Source: Saccharicrinis carchari
GTDB lineage: Bacteria; Bacteroidota; Bacteroidia; Bacteroidales; Marinilabiliaceae
DNA: 64,000 bases
Direction: 5' to 3'
Assembly (NCBI RefSeq): GCF_900182605.1
Contig: NZ_FXTB01000002.1
Coordinates: forward strand, 124,001-188,000
Shown here: one piece after another, positions 9,525 to 19,876 of the stretch
How the letters are laid out: the number at the start of each line of letters is the position of its first letter
Numbering within the stretch: the stretch's first letter is position 1
Made by a program: the position numbers and the translations under genes
Notes under the pieces: generated by a model
The model's database searches: none
What the model was told of the DNA's origin: nothing
The model's input: the letters and a program-made list of their open reading frames with translations, nothing else

Positions 9525-10187
9525 TTACCATTCTATTTGGTCAAGCCCCTTGTTTTTTAAAAAAGCATTGGTTTGGCTAAAATGCTTATTGCCAAAAAAA
9601 CCGCGATGAGCCGATAGGGGAGAGGGGTGTGGCGATTTTAAGATAAGGTGGTCGTTGGAGTTTATCAAAGCAGATTTTTTACCCGCATAAGCACCCCAGA
9701 GTAAAAAAGCGATATTCTTTTTTTGGTTGCTTAGATACTGTATAACGCTGTCTGTAAATATCTCCCATCCTTGTTTTTGATGCGAGCCCGCTTGATGTGC
9801 CCTAACCGTTAGCGTAGCATTTAATAAAAGCACTCCCTGATGCGCCCATCTTTCCAGGTTTCCGCTTAGGGGGGGTGTTGTACCACAATCAGAATAAATT
9901 TCTTTATAAATATTTTTGAGTGATGGCGGAATTTTAATGCCATTGTTTACCGAAAAGCATAGGCCGTGTGCCTGATTTACACCATGATAAGGATCCTGCC
10001 CAAGAATTACAACCTTGGTTTTATCTAAGGGACAAAGATTAAAAGCATTGAATAGTTGGTTTTTAGGTGGAAATACCGTTTCATTTTTATACTCCTGTTC
10101 TAAAAATTGGTTTAGTGCAACGAAGTAAGGTTTTTCAAATTCTGCTTCCAACAGTTGTCTCCAGCCTGTTTCTATATTTATTTCCAT
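9525..10187 (-). CDS. ung: uracil-DNA glycosylase
   Basis: Removes uracil from DNA in the first step of base-excision repair in the cytoplasm. At 220 residues it has normal family-1 length. Visible motifs are the water-activating loop GQDPYHG, the uracil-recognition strand LLLNATLTV, and the DNA-intercalation loop HPSPLSAHRGF with the catalytic histidine. The gene starts 9 bases after the upstream outer-membrane-type gene, so both are probably on one transcript, although no functional link is apparent. A 7-bp inverted repeat lies just beyond the stop (9492-9513) but has no U-run. Confidence 0.98.
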   Translation of the reverse strand: MEINIETGWRQLLEAEFEKPYFVALNQFLEQEYKNETVFPPKNQLFNAFNLCPLDKTKVVILGQDPYHGVNQAHGLCFSVNNGIKIPPSLKNIYKEIYSDCGTTPPLSGNLERWAHQGVLLLNATLTVRAHQAGSHQKQGWEIFTDSVIQYLSNQKKNIAFLLWGAYAGKKSALINSNDHLILKSPHPSPLSAHRGFFGNKHFSQTNAFLKNKGLDQIEW

Positions 10188-10196
10188 AAGATATCT

Positions 10197-10997
10197 TTAA
10201 AAGTTCCAGCCAACTCTAAGTCCCATTGTAACTGCCAGTGGAAATTCGTCCACACCACCTATAAAAGCTTTATGCAGACCAAAATCTTTATTGTCCTTGC
10301 CAAAGCCATATCCAACACCACCGAACCAATCCACCACAAAGCCACTTTCATAAACCCACTGTTTACCAATGTTTAACAATATGGCAAACATGGTATTTGT
10401 ATCACTCACCCGCTCTTCGTCCCAATTATTATAAAAATAATTTTTATAACTGTAGTGTGAAAAAGCAATTTCGGGACGAATGTAGGCTCCTTTTAAAATA
10501 TGGGCAAAGCGCTGACCCTTGATATAATAATCCGGGCTCTTTATGAATTTGTATCCGACTTTAACAAAAATGCCCGTTTCTTCATTCTCCCCAATGTCCC
10601 AGCCGGCACCGATAATTCCGAGTGCGGTTTCAAAACTTTGGCCGGGAGCAATGCTTTTTTCGTAACTAATATTGGTGCTGTTAAAAAGTGGGGATAAAAA
10701 ATTTATTTTAATATTATGTTTTTTATCTGTCACATAATTATTGGGGTCGAACATATGTTCCGAAAACTCCAACTCCTTCCCGTTAGCAAATACTATTTTA
10801 CGTACTTTATCTTTATTAACGCCAAAAAGTATTGTTTCGCTAATTTCCGGATTAATGTATTTGATATCTTCATCGCCAATTTCTTTTACAATACAGCTAA
10901 TGCTGTCGTTATTATTTTTTATTAAAAGGTCTTGAGCTTTGAGGGGAACAAATGCCAGGAGACATAGTGTAAGAACGATCAGGTGCGGTTTTTTCAT
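10197..10997 (-). CDS. outer-membrane beta-barrel-like protein of unknown function
   Basis: A 266-residue protein with a signal peptide (MKKPHLIVLTLCLLAFVPLKAQ). The N-terminal third (DLLIKNNNDSISCIVKEIGDEDIKYINPE) is a small domain often found at the start of Bacteroidota outer-membrane proteins. It has a regular alternation of polar and hydrophobic residues and precedes amphipathic beta strands such as ISYEKSIAPGQSFETALGIIGAGWDI and FVKVGYKF. The chain ends in WNF, a C-terminal aromatic residue typical of barrels. Function is unknown. It is transcribed ahead of ung with a 9-base gap. Confidence 0.75.
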   Translation of the reverse strand: MKKPHLIVLTLCLLAFVPLKAQDLLIKNNNDSISCIVKEIGDEDIKYINPEISETILFGVNKDKVRKIVFANGKELEFSEHMFDPNNYVTDKKHNIKINFLSPLFNSTNISYEKSIAPGQSFETALGIIGAGWDIGENEETGIFVKVGYKFIKSPDYYIKGQRFAHILKGAYIRPEIAFSHYSYKNYFYNNWDEERVSDTNTMFAILLNIGKQWVYESGFVVDWFGGVGYGFGKDNKDFGLHKAFIGGVDEFPLAVTMGLRVGWNF

Positions 10998-11219
10998 TAA
11001 TTTTTATTTTGATATAGTTAGTTTGGGGCAAATATTGGTTGAAAGATATAAAATTATGCCAATCAAGTGTTGAGAAATAATAAAAAAGTAATGTAAACAG
11101 TTTGTTGTTATTCAAGCTGCTTTGTATAAGTGTATAATAATCAAGGGCTTTGTGTTCGTTACAGGTTGGCGTGCAGATGTGATTTTCAGGGTAAAGGCAT
11201 CAAGTTATAAAGAGATTAA

Positions 11220-11445
11220 CTTTTAATTAGCGAAAGGTTAGAAGAACTAAGATTCTATTTTGAGAGATGTAGTAATAATAATAATCTGGAGTTTACTGTT
11301 CCAGAAAGCAGGACAATATACCTATAGGCCATGCAACAAAAGACCCTAAGAAAGTGAAACAGATTCACAGATTTGCATCGGACTGGCTCAGGAGTTGGTT
11401 CCCCAAGTTAGGGGGCTGCCTGGTCTTTAATACTAAGCTCAATAA
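11220..11445 (+). mobile_element. possible transposase 5' remnant fused to sigma-factor gene
   Basis: Two abutting open segments in different frames look like one decayed coding sequence. Frame A (11220-11327) reads ...RLEELRFYFERC...LEFTVPESRTIYL and stops. The frame of the downstream sigma open reading frame is open from 11285 and continues PIGHATKDPKKV, then FASDWLRSWFPKL and FNTKLNK. The WFPKL...FNTxLNK pattern resembles by eye the N-terminal region of DDE transposases. I see no terminal inverted repeats, target duplication or catalytic domain. The assignment rests on motif resemblance alone. Confidence 0.3.
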
Positions 11446-11821
11446 GTTTGTTTGGAAAGGAGTGCCTATCCAGAACTGGTTATACAGAATTGCAACAAAC
11501 GAAATCAAGCTCCACTTTCGCTCAAAAAAATATCGGCCAACATTGCTTAATGAAATTGATGGTTCTAAAGTGAAAGCATCCAAGCTAACAGCTTTACTGT
11601 TGGAAAAGGAAGCCGCAGAGCATGAAATGGAAAAGCATGAAACGTTTATTAGGGTACAGTATGAAGTTGTAAAACTACCGGTTAAATACCAGGAGGTAAT
11701 TGCTTTAAAATATTTTGAAAAATTGAAAATCAAGGAGATAAGCAGCATTTTGAATAAGCCGGAAGGTACAATCAAGTCGCTTTTATCAAGGGGTCTGAAA
11801 CTTCTTAAACAGCAACTTTAG
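11354..11821 (+). pseudogene. RNA polymerase sigma-70-family factor, 5' part replaced or lost
   Basis: The C-terminal four fifths of this 155-codon GTG-started open frame is a sigma-70/ECF-like factor. FVWKGVPIQNWLYRIATNEI is the end of region 2. After a linker, LPVKYQEVIALKYFEKLKIKEISSIL and EGTIKSLLSRGLKLLK form a complete region 4 helix-turn-helix for the -35 element. ECF factors need about 60-70 further residues of region 2 for core binding and -10 recognition. Here residues 1-31 are unrelated and transposase-like. I infer a rearranged, probably non-functional gene. The region-4 piece could still be made. It is followed 52 bases later by a membrane protein that looks like its original partner. 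Confidence 0.7.
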
Positions 11822-11873
11822 TGCAAGCTTTTTTTCTTCTGTGAATTGTAAGTTTATGAGTAGCAATAATAAA

Positions 11874-12329
11874 ATGGACGATATCATGAGAAATATAGAA
11901 CAGCCATCCGTTGATGTGAGTAAACATCAAAGAGAATTTAGGTTAACCTTATTAAATACTAGGAAATCAGCTATTGCAGGAGCCGTATTTCTTGTATTAC
12001 CGTTTTTATTTCTCAGTGGTGTTGTTTTAAAACATTATATGCAAATTGACTTTGGCTTTCTCACTTCCGTATATGAGTGGGTTGGTGTGATTGATCAGAA
12101 ATATGGGGACAACTCCATTCTCAACTGGATAATCAGAATGCTACTTACGATTGGACCTTTAGCTGCTATTGTTCTAAATTTAATGGCAGTCACACATGCC
12201 CGAACAGAAAAAGTAAATAGGGAGCTTGTTTTATCAATTAAAATGAAATGGCTCAATTGGTTGATAATTCTGATTTGTACAACTGTTTTTGCCATATTCT
12301 TTCTTTATCTTTTAGTTGAAAATGTGTAA
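11874..12329 (+). CDS. three-helix membrane protein, putative anti-sigma-like partner
   Basis: A 151-residue protein if started at the ATG at 11874 (MDDIMRNIEQPSVDV). In-frame alternatives are ATG 11856 and GTG 11841. The N-terminal 40 residues are cytoplasmic-like and charged. Three hydrophobic helices follow, near AIAGAVFLVLPFLFLSGVVL, MLLTIGPLAAIVLNLMAV and WLIILICTTVFAIFFLYLLV. Its position right after a sigma-factor gene suggests an anti-sigma or sigma-associated membrane protein, which is common in Bacteroidota, but no zinc-binding anti-sigma motif is visible. If the sigma gene upstream is broken, this gene is an orphan partner. Function is inferred from context. Confidence 0.6.
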   Translation: MDDIMRNIEQPSVDVSKHQREFRLTLLNTRKSAIAGAVFLVLPFLFLSGVVLKHYMQIDFGFLTSVYEWVGVIDQKYGDNSILNWIIRMLLTIGPLAAIVLNLMAVTHARTEKVNRELVLSIKMKWLNWLIILICTTVFAIFFLYLLVENV

Positions 12330-12389
12330 AAAAAATCATGGATCCAATTATTTGGCAACTTTAATAGAACCAATAGTCTATATTAATTT

Positions 12390-12421
12390 TTGAATTCTCT
12401 TTTACATACAGAAGAATTCAA
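12390..12421. repeat. 9-bp inverted repeat in convergent intergenic region
   Basis: TTGAATTCT and AGAATTCAA are separated by 14 bases, between two genes that converge. It could fold as a stem, but no clear U-run follows on either strand, so the terminator role is uncertain. Confidence 0.3.
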
Positions 12422-12563
12422 ATATGGATTTTTAAATCTTTAAGGTTTTTAGGTCATGAAATAAAAGTTGTCTTTTTTCCCTACTATGCGGTCGCTGTCC
12501 CAAGTGGCTTGCCTAAAAAACATGAATTATGCCGGCCATTACTGAGCAACCTTGGATGTTGAG

Positions 12564-15500
12564 CTACATGTTACGGCGGTATTGGCCTCCAACTTCATAC
12601 AATGCCCTGGTGATCTGGCCCATTGAACAATATTTTACTGTCTCCATCAATTCTTCAAAAACATTTTTGTTCGATAAGGCCGTTTCTTTTAATCGTTTTA
12701 AAGCCTCTTCGGCCTGATCAGCATGCCTTTGGTGAAACCGGTTTAATTCTCTCAGCTGATTCTGTTTTTCTTCTTCGGTGCTGCGGATGACTTCTTCAGG
12801 GAGTATGGTGGGAGAACCACTCTTCGAAAGAAAAGTGTTGACTCCCATTATAGGCAGTTGCCCGCTGTTTTTCATGCTTTCGTAATACAGTGATTCTTTC
12901 TGGATCTTGCTGCGTTGGTAATTGGTTTCCATGGCTCCCAATACCCCACCACGATCACTCAGGCGATCGAACTCCAATAAAACGGCTTCTTCAACAAGCT
13001 CCGTGAGTTCTTCTATGATAAATGAACCCTGCAATGGATTTTGATTCCTGGCCAATCCCAATTCGTGATTAATGATTAATTGTATGGCCACGGCACGCCG
13101 CACCGATTCTTCCGTTGGGGTGGTGATGGCTTCGTCATAGGCATTGGTGTGCAGCGAATTGCAATTGTCGTAAATAGCGTAAAGCGCTTGCAGTGTTGTG
13201 CGGATATCATTAAACTCTATCTCCTGGGCATGAAGCGAGCGGCCGGAAGTCTGAATATGGTATTTCAGTTTTTGCGACCGTTCATTGCCCCCATATTTTA
13301 TTTTGATGGCTTTTGCCCATATTATTCGGGCTACACGCCCAATGACGGAGAATTCAGGATCAATGCCATTGGAGAAGAAAAAGCTCAGGTTGGGCGCAAA
13401 TTCATCAATATGCATTCCTCTCGAAAGGTAATATTCCACATAGGTAAAACCATTGGCCAGCGTAAATGCCAGTTGAGTGATGGGGTTGGCACCGGCTTCT
13501 GCAATATGATAGCCCGAAATGGAAACTGAGTAGAAATTTTGTACTTTATTTCGAATAAAATATTCCTGGACATCACCCATCAATTTTAAGGAAAAATCGA
13601 TGGAATAGATGCAGGTATTTTGGGCCTGATCTTCTTTTAATATGTCGGCCTGTACAGTACCCCGCACGGTATTCAGGGTTTGCGTTTTAATCTTTTGATA
13701 AACAACATTATCCAAAACCTTATCCGCCGATACGCCTAAAAGCTTTAGCCCCAGGCCATTATTGCCTTCCGGCATTTCAAATCCATATACTGGTTTATTT
13801 TTTTGAGCCGTTTTCTGGTCAAGGGTAATCTGATTGTCCAACAGGTATTTCTCGCATTGCTGGTCAATGGCAGCATTCAGGAAAAAAGCCATCATTACCG
13901 GAGCCGGCCCGTTAATGGTCATGCTCACTGAAGTTAATGGATCGCATAGATCGAAGCCGGAATACAGCTTCTTGGTATCGTCCAGGGTGGCAACCGATAC
14001 GCCTGAATTACCCACTTTACCATAAACATCAGGCCTTAAGCAGGGGTTTTCTCCATATAAGGTAACCGAGTCAAAAGCTGTTGACAGGCGTTTGGCTTTT
14101 TGCCCTTTCGACAAATAGTGGAAACGTTTATTGGTGCGTTCAGGGCTTCCTTCGCCGGCAAACATGCGGGTAGGGTCTTCGTATTCGCGCTTGAATGGAA
14201 AGACTCCTGCAGCAAAGGGAAAGAAACCAGGGAAGTTTTCTTTCAGCTGCCACCTTAAGATGTCCTCCCAGTTTTTGTACCCGGGCACCGCTATTTTTGG
14301 TATTTGCAGGTGCGATAAGGATTCAGAAGTTGTGTTTATTTTGATTTCTTTATCGCGCGACTTGAAGGTAAATACAGGTGCTGTATAAGCCTTTTTTTTA
14401 TTGTCCCAGTTTTCGATGAGCAAGCGGTTACTATCAGATAGTTGGGTGTCTAAATGCTTAATATGTTCCCGGATAGTGCCGGTTTCATCCGTTCCGATGA
14501 TGGCCAGTGTTTGTTTTAATGCGTAAAGCTTTCCCGCAATGGCAGATTGTTCTTCAGCCTCCCGGTTGTAGTGCCTGATGATTTCGCTTATCTCGGCAAG
14601 GTAGCGCACCCGCTTGTTGGGTATAATGGCTTTTATTTGAGTGTCAGCGGCAACCTCCACCTCCGGAGGTATTGGCAGGTGCGTGAACCGTTTGAGGAGT
14701 TCCTTGCGCAATGCATCATAAAAGTGATTAACGCCACCATCGAAGAACTGGGAAGCATGAGCCAGGCACACGGGCATGTTCTCTGCGCGTTCCTCCCAGG
14801 CCTGCCGGTTTCGTTGCACTTGTTTCTTCACATCGCGCAAGGCATCTTCTGCGCCTCTTTTATCTGATTTATTGATGATCACAAAGTCGGCAAAGTCAAG
14901 CATGTCGATTTTCTCTAATTGCGACGGAGCTCCAAATTCGGGGGTCATCACATATAGTGACAGGTCGCAATGATCAATAATTTGCGTGTCGGACTGGCCA
15001 ATGCCTGAGGTTTCTAAAATAATTAAATGCGCTCCTGAAGCCTTTAGCAAAGCGATACTATCGTTTACATGACGTGACAACGACAAGTTGGCTCCGCGGG
15101 TGGCCATCGAACGCATAAAGATATTGGGATGATGAATACTGTTCATGCGGATGCGGTCGCCCAGCAATGCTCCCCCTGATTTACGACGGCTGGGGTCAAC
15201 GGAGATAATGCCGATTTTCAAATCAGGGGCATCTGCTACAAAGCGCCTGATCAGCTCATCGATCAAAGATGATTTACCTGCTCCCCCTGTGCCTGTAATG
15301 CCTATTACGGGACAACTGGAATGGATGTGCTCCTGATTGATCAGGTCTTTGATAAGTGAGGCTTCCGCACGCTTGTCTTCCAATATGGATATAAAGCGGG
15401 CCAATGTGCTTGTATCATCAAAATCAGGAAGCTGCGTTAAAAGCCCGGGTTTTGTATCCGGAATATAATCCGATTGTTCAAGCACCCGGTTAATCATTCC

Positions 15501-15899
15501 CTGCAAGCCCAAAGACCTTCCATCATCGGGGGTAAATATGCCTGCAATACCGTATTGATGGAGTGCTTCAATTTCGTGTGGCAGGATAACGCCTCCACCT
15601 CCGCCAAATATTTTGATATGGCCCGATCCCCGCTTATGAAGCAGGTCGAACATATACCTGTAAAACTCCATATGTCCGCCCTGGTATGAGGTCACGGCAA
15701 TAGCCTGAACATCTTCCTGAATGGCGCAATCCACAATATCCTGAACGGAGCGGTTATGGCCAAGGTGTATGATTTCGGCTCCGGAAGCCTGCATAATGCG
15801 CCGCATGATATTGATTGAGGCGTCATGCCCATCGAAGAGGGAAGTTGCTGTTACAATTCTAACTTTATTTTGAGGCGTATATGGGGGATCGTTTTTCAT
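12564..15899 (-). CDS. icmF: fused isobutyryl-CoA mutase (B12-dependent, with its G-protein chaperone)
   Basis: Catalyses coenzyme-B12-dependent carbon-skeleton rearrangement, typically isobutyryl-CoA to n-butyryl-CoA. Its 1111 residues match the fused IcmF architecture. About 10-150 is a cobalamin-binding domain with FDGHDASIN, the family variant of DxHxxG. About 195-400 is a MeaB-type GTPase with [27 protein letters not shown] and NKSDKRG. From about 500 on is the TIM-barrel mutase domain. Substrate residues distinguish it from methylmalonyl-CoA mutase: GVFPFKR has Phe where that enzyme has Tyr, and DQAQNTC has Gln where it has Arg. SGYHIAEAG holds the active-site His. It is the last gene of the beta-oxidation operon, 9 bases after the Fe-S gene. 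IcmF relatives can also act on isovaleryl/pivalyl-CoA, so exact specificity is open. Confidence 0.95.
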   Translation of the reverse strand: MKNDPPYTPQNKVRIVTATSLFDGHDASINIMRRIMQASGAEIIHLGHNRSVQDIVDCAIQEDVQAIAVTSYQGGHMEFYRYMFDLLHKRGSGHIKIFGGGGGVILPHEIEALHQYGIAGIFTPDDGRSLGLQGMINRVLEQSDYIPDTKPGLLTQLPDFDDTSTLARFISILEDKRAEASLIKDLINQEHIHSSCPVIGITGTGGAGKSSLIDELIRRFVADAPDLKIGIISVDPSRRKSGGALLGDRIRMNSIHHPNIFMRSMATRGANLSLSRHVNDSIALLKASGAHLIILETSGIGQSDTQIIDHCDLSLYVMTPEFGAPSQLEKIDMLDFADFVIINKSDKRGAEDALRDVKKQVQRNRQAWEERAENMPVCLAHASQFFDGGVNHFYDALRKELLKRFTHLPIPPEVEVAADTQIKAIIPNKRVRYLAEISEIIRHYNREAEEQSAIAGKLYALKQTLAIIGTDETGTIREHIKHLDTQLSDSNRLLIENWDNKKKAYTAPVFTFKSRDKEIKINTTSESLSHLQIPKIAVPGYKNWEDILRWQLKENFPGFFPFAAGVFPFKREYEDPTRMFAGEGSPERTNKRFHYLSKGQKAKRLSTAFDSVTLYGENPCLRPDVYGKVGNSGVSVATLDDTKKLYSGFDLCDPLTSVSMTINGPAPVMMAFFLNAAIDQQCEKYLLDNQITLDQKTAQKNKPVYGFEMPEGNNGLGLKLLGVSADKVLDNVVYQKIKTQTLNTVRGTVQADILKEDQAQNTCIYSIDFSLKLMGDVQEYFIRNKVQNFYSVSISGYHIAEAGANPITQLAFTLANGFTYVEYYLSRGMHIDEFAPNLSFFFSNGIDPEFSVIGRVARIIWAKAIKIKYGGNERSQKLKYHIQTSGRSLHAQEIEFNDIRTTLQALYAIYDNCNSLHTNAYDEAITTPTEESVRRAVAIQLIINHELGLARNQNPLQGSFIIEELTELVEEAVLLEFDRLSDRGGVLGAMETNYQRSKIQKESLYYESMKNSGQLPIMGVNTFLSKSGSPTILPEEVIRSTEEEKQNQLRELNRFHQRHADQAEEALKRLKETALSNKNVFEELMETVKYCSMGQITRALYEVGGQYRRNM

Positions 15900-15908
15900 A
15901 ACAATTAA

Positions 15909-16697
15909 TTAGAGGTCCATATTTTCAGCTATTAATTCGGCCAAATCCAAATTCACGACCTGATTGTCTTTACCGGCATATTTTATTCCGTCGCTTAACA
16001 TGGTCATGCAAAAAGGGCAGGCAGTGGCTACAATATCGGCACCTGTGGCTAAGGCTTCATTTGTACGATCTTCAAATACTTCCCTATCGCCTTTCTCTGC
16101 TTCTTTAAACATCTGTGCCCCGCCTGCACCACAGCATAACGCGTAGCTCCTTGCTCTTTTCATCTCCTTGTAGTTTGGTTCCAGCGCTCCAATCACTTTC
16201 CGGGGAGCATCGTAGATGCCATTTCCCCGGCCCAAATAACAAGGATCATGGTATGTGATCTTTTTACCTTTAAACACGGACTTATTGATTTTTATCCGGC
16301 CCCCGTCAATCAATTGCTGAAGAAAGCTGGAATAATGGATGACTTCATATGTGCCGCCCAATTCAGGATATTCGTTTTTAATGATGTTGAAACAATGAGG
16401 GCAAGTGCAAACTATTTTTTGAATGTTGTATGCATTTAGTGTTTCAATCACCTGCAAGGCCTGCATCTGAAAAAGCATTTCATTCCCTGCCCGTTTAGCA
16501 GGATCGCCGGTGCAGGTTTCTTCAGTACCCAGTACGGCGTAGTCAACTCCAATTTTATTCATGATTTTGGCAAAAGAGCGGGTCACCTTCTGATAACGTT
16601 TATCAAAAGCACCTGCACAGCCTACCCAAAACAGATATTCAGGATGATGGCCTCGGGCTTTTTCTTCGGCCATTATAGGAACTTTTATTTTTGACAT
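15909..16697 (-). CDS. heterodisulfide-reductase-like Fe-S protein with two cysteine-rich (CCG) domains
   Basis: A 262-residue soluble electron carrier of the CCG/DUF224 type. The first domain has WVGCAGAFD, ETCTGDPAKR and VCTCPHC. The second has HDPCYLGRG, LCCGAGGAQ and CPFC. In HdrB and related proteins such cysteines bind a non-cubane [4Fe-4S] cluster; the first domain has CTG in place of CCG. In many bacteria this module is fused to the membrane Fe-S protein of the ETF:quinone oxidoreductase. Here it is a separate gene 101 bases after it, so the two are probably subunits of one complex that takes electrons from EtfAB. A 9-base gap to icmF supports co-transcription. Confidence 0.88.
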   Translation of the reverse strand: MSKIKVPIMAEEKARGHHPEYLFWVGCAGAFDKRYQKVTRSFAKIMNKIGVDYAVLGTEETCTGDPAKRAGNEMLFQMQALQVIETLNAYNIQKIVCTCPHCFNIIKNEYPELGGTYEVIHYSSFLQQLIDGGRIKINKSVFKGKKITYHDPCYLGRGNGIYDAPRKVIGALEPNYKEMKRARSYALCCGAGGAQMFKEAEKGDREVFEDRTNEALATGADIVATACPFCMTMLSDGIKYAGKDNQVVNLDLAELIAENMDL

Positions 16698-16798
16698 GGT
16701 TTAGTTATTAATGATTAATGAGTAGCTTTTAGTATGTTATTTAAGAGTGCATAATATATCTAATCAAGAAGATATCCCACATCCCCATCCTTATAGCC

Positions 16799-18064
16799 TC
16801 AACTCCCTTCCTCCGTCCACTGAAGCCTGTCTTCGGCTGAGAATTTCCAGGGGGCTCCGTTATTTTCTATATTGGCAAACATGATATTCAATCCTTCCGG
16901 GGCATTGCCTTCTTCCAATACCAGATACCGGCGCATATCCATTATCAGATTTGGATGGCTGATGTTGAGCGGGCACTCCAGCGCGCAAGCATTGCACGAG
17001 GTGCAGGCCCAGAGCTCTTCGGGGGTGATATAATGCCCTATTAATGAGCGGCCATCTTCTCCTCCTAAAGGTTTCTTTTCATCCATTCGGTTTCGTAAAT
17101 CCACAAATAGTTTACGTGGCGAAAGCAATTTTCCGGTTATATTTGCCGGGCACACCTCGGTACATCGCCCGCATTGAGTACAGGTAAGTGAATCAAGATA
17201 ATTTTTCCAGGTAATATCTTCCACATCTTTTACACCAAAGCGCGAAGGTGCAGGTTCAGCCTCACTGCTAAAGGCTTCTCCGTTGAGCATCAGCTTAACT
17301 TCTCTGGTCACTTCCGGCATCGAAGGTAAATAGGTGAGTGGTTTTAGATTGCTAAAAAAAACATTGGGCACCGACATAAATACATGAAAGTGCTTTGAAT
17401 AGGGCAGGTAATTAGCAAAGACAAAAATCAAAATAATGTGCATCCACCAGAACATCCGGAAAAAGGCAGCATGGTTTGGGCCCCAGTCAATGGATTGGGC
17501 AATAATGGAAGATACAGGATAAAAACCTGCCAAGCCCCGGGGATGGGTGAGTATATCGAACACGTTCATCCCGATTAGGGAAACCATTAACAACAGGATA
17601 AATAATAGAGCGATGTTAGCATCCAGTTTGTTTTTCGGGGTTATTTCGATGCCTTTAAAGCGTTTGATATGCATTGCCAGCCTCCGGAATAAAAAGGCTA
17701 CAACTCCTGTCAGAACAATAATAGCAAACAGGTCGCCACTGGCTGAAATAACATCATATAAGCCACCTAAGCCACTAAAAGACCGGTGCCATCCGGTGAG
17801 CCCGTCAACAACCATCTCAAGGCTACCGATAGTGATTACCAGGAAACCCCAGAAAACCAATGCATGTATAAGGCCAATAGCCGGTTTGCGCAATATTTTA
17901 CTTTGCCCAAAGGCCACCCTGGCGGTCAGTGCTAATCGTTCCTTTACCTTTCCATCGAAAGGGGCTGGCCTGGTATGTGCCATTTTTGATTTCAGAACCC
18001 AAATGGACCTGATAAACAGCCCAAGTGTTATGATCAGGGCAATGGCAAAAATAATTGGTTCCAT
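16799..18064 (-). CDS. membrane Fe-S oxidoreductase, ETF:(methyl)menaquinone oxidoreductase subunit
   Basis: A 421-residue inner-membrane protein that probably moves electrons from reduced ETF to the quinone pool. The N-terminal 260 residues hold about six helices resembling the cytochrome-b-like NarI fold (IFAIALIITLGLFI, LIHALVFWGFLVITIG, LFAIIVLTGVVAFLF, IALLFILLLMVSLIG, HIILIFVFANYLPYS). After it come two [4Fe-4S] ferredoxin motifs, CTQCGRCTEVCP and CTSCNACALECP. This matches the N-terminal part of DUF224/EMO proteins; the CCG part is the next gene. It sits directly after etfA (44-base gap), the usual context for ETF:menaquinone oxidoreductase in anaerobic fatty-acid oxidisers. The quinone type is inferred. 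Confidence 0.88.
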   Translation of the reverse strand: MEPIIFAIALIITLGLFIRSIWVLKSKMAHTRPAPFDGKVKERLALTARVAFGQSKILRKPAIGLIHALVFWGFLVITIGSLEMVVDGLTGWHRSFSGLGGLYDVISASGDLFAIIVLTGVVAFLFRRLAMHIKRFKGIEITPKNKLDANIALLFILLLMVSLIGMNVFDILTHPRGLAGFYPVSSIIAQSIDWGPNHAAFFRMFWWMHIILIFVFANYLPYSKHFHVFMSVPNVFFSNLKPLTYLPSMPEVTREVKLMLNGEAFSSEAEPAPSRFGVKDVEDITWKNYLDSLTCTQCGRCTEVCPANITGKLLSPRKLFVDLRNRMDEKKPLGGEDGRSLIGHYITPEELWACTSCNACALECPLNISHPNLIMDMRRYLVLEEGNAPEGLNIMFANIENNGAPWKFSAEDRLQWTEEGS

Positions 18065-18108
18065 AAAGGCAGTTGATTTAGGTTATTAAATGGGATGCAT
18101 GATCGGGA

Positions 18109-19086
18109 TTAGCTATGGTCCGACAAATGAGCCTTAAAGGCTTCGATAAGTTCAGGCACAATCTTAAAGGCATCACCTACCATTCCATAATCCGCCACAT
18201 CAAAAATAGGGGCTTCCGGATCGGAATTGATAGCTACGATGCATTTGGCCCCGCTAACACCTGCAACATGCTGGATGGCACCAGAGATACCAATGGCAAA
18301 ATAAATATTGGGAGCGATGATCTTACCGGTCTGGCCCACATGTTCATCTGCCGGGCGCCATCCGGCATCGGCAACGGGACGACTACAGGCCACGGCACCC
18401 CCAAGTGTTGCCGATAGAGCTTCCAACATGCTGAAATGCTCACCTGACTTCATGCCCCGGCCTCCGCTGACCACAATTTCGGCATCAGCCAAACTGATGG
18501 TGCCTTCGTTGAGGTTTCTATTGATGATGTTTAATCGTGAATGAGGCTCATCTATCTCGGGAGTAAAGGCTTCTATCAACAGTTCTTTGGGAAACTCAAT
18601 CAGGCCAAAGCTGTTGAACATGGGCGATAGGATCTTGACTTTGGTTTGTACTTCAACCCTGGCGAGAGCCTTGCCCGTAAAAGCTCTTTTAGAAACCACA
18701 AAGGGTTCGTATGAGTTTGGCATACCCATAACCTGAGGCACAAAGCCGGCACTCATTCGGGCTGACAGCCGGGGGGCAATCGCTTTACCCTCATTGTTAT
18801 CCGGAAACAGGATATACTGTGCATTAAGTTGCCGGGCAGCCTGTTCAACTATTCGTGTATATACCCGGTTAACACGATTGTTAAACTGAGCATCTACTGC
18901 TTTAAGGATCTTGCCCATGCCATATTTGCCCAGTTCATCAAGGGCTGAATCTTCAATATCGCCAATAACCACACCGCACACATCCAAAGCTGTTGATTTT
19001 GACATGGCTGATGCGTAGGAGGTTAATTCAAGGCTTTGTTTCTTTATCTTCCCGTTGACATTACTAATATATACCAGTATAGACAT
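18109..19086 (-). CDS. etfA: electron transfer flavoprotein alpha subunit
   Basis: FAD-binding subunit of the ETF heterodimer that takes electrons from acyl-CoA dehydrogenase. The 325-residue length is typical. The C-terminal FAD domain is clear: [50 protein letters not shown] and [11 protein letters not shown]. The N-terminal 190 residues are the ETF alpha/beta fold ([20 protein letters not shown]). It begins 23 bases after etfB and is followed by the membrane Fe-S oxidoreductase, its probable electron acceptor. I see no extension typical of flavin-bifurcating EtfA, but sequence inspection cannot exclude bifurcation. Confidence 0.97.
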   Translation of the reverse strand: MSILVYISNVNGKIKKQSLELTSYASAMSKSTALDVCGVVIGDIEDSALDELGKYGMGKILKAVDAQFNNRVNRVYTRIVEQAARQLNAQYILFPDNNEGKAIAPRLSARMSAGFVPQVMGMPNSYEPFVVSKRAFTGKALARVEVQTKVKILSPMFNSFGLIEFPKELLIEAFTPEIDEPHSRLNIINRNLNEGTISLADAEIVVSGGRGMKSGEHFSMLEALSATLGGAVACSRPVADAGWRPADEHVGQTGKIIAPNIYFAIGISGAIQHVAGVSGAKCIVAINSDPEAPIFDVADYGMVGDAFKIVPELIEAFKAHLSDHS

Positions 19087-19109
19087 CGTTTTTCAGTTTT
19101 GATTGGATT

Positions 19110-19853
19110 TTAGATGAGTTTAGCTTCCTTGCTAAGGAGTTCAACCAGATCGCCGGCCGATTTCACCATTTTAACCGCTCCTTTTGCCGGAGGTACAGTG
19201 TAACTTTGGAATTTGACCAAAGGAGAGCTTTTTATTGACTTTATCACTTCCAGAGCTTTGCTCCTGGCGGTCATAATGCCCCGCATATTGGGTATTTTTG
19301 GTACTTGGGCAAATCCTTTTTGAACAATTAAAACAGCCGTCCCATTAACGCTCAGTTCTTCCTTCCCGTTGGCTACATCTCTTTGAAAAATTGGTGTTCC
19401 ACCATCAAATCGAATTGATGAAACTGAAGAAACAGAAGCAAAATCGAGCAACTCGGCCAACATGCCACCAACGGAGGCTTCGTTATAATCGCCTGATTCT
19501 ATGCCGCAAACAATAAAACCAAAATCTTCATTTTTAATATATGCTTCCAACTGGCAGGCCGTTTCATAGGCATCTAACGGTTCCAGGTCAATACGTACCG
19601 CCTTGTCTGCTCCAATGGCCAAGCACTTGCGCAGGGTAGGTTCGGTGTGCATGGCCCCAACAGTGATAACCACCACTTCGTTAACCGGCGATCCGTTATC
19701 TTCTTTTAATTCAACCGCCCTTGTTAAGGCCAACTCATCCCATGGGTTTATAACCCATTGAATCCCATTGTCATACAGTTGGGTGTTGTTATCTTTAAAC
19801 CTGATTTTTGTAGTTGTGTCCGGGACATTACTTATACAAACAAGTACTCGCAT
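19110..19853 (-). CDS. etfB: electron transfer flavoprotein beta subunit
   Basis: The 247-residue beta subunit of ETF. Recognisable features are VCISNVPDT at the start, GIQWVINPWDELALTRAVEL, AIGADKAVRI, and the adenine-nucleotide-binding segment GIESGDYNEASVGGMLAELL. The conserved block IPNMRGIMTARSKALEVI lies near residue 205. It lies between the acyl-CoA dehydrogenase and etfA genes with gaps of 23 bases each. The order acd-etfB-etfA makes this pair the likely dedicated acceptor for the upstream dehydrogenase. Confidence 0.97.
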   Translation of the reverse strand: MRVLVCISNVPDTTTKIRFKDNNTQLYDNGIQWVINPWDELALTRAVELKEDNGSPVNEVVVITVGAMHTEPTLRKCLAIGADKAVRIDLEPLDAYETACQLEAYIKNEDFGFIVCGIESGDYNEASVGGMLAELLDFASVSSVSSIRFDGGTPIFQRDVANGKEELSVNGTAVLIVQKGFAQVPKIPNMRGIMTARSKALEVIKSIKSSPLVKFQSYTVPPAKGAVKMVKSAGDLVELLSKEAKLI

Positions 19854-19876
19854 ATTTAAGTATTTTTTTGGTTTTA

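Noticed and set aside
12564-15899. Methylmalonyl-CoA mutase assignment
   Set aside because: The fused GTPase layout and the Phe and Gln substrate residues fit IcmF. Methylmalonyl-CoA mutase would have Tyr and Arg at these sites.
17547-18089. 180-codon open frame on the plus strand
   Set aside because: It lies entirely antisense to the membrane Fe-S oxidoreductase gene, which has clear ferredoxin motifs. The antisense product has no family features.
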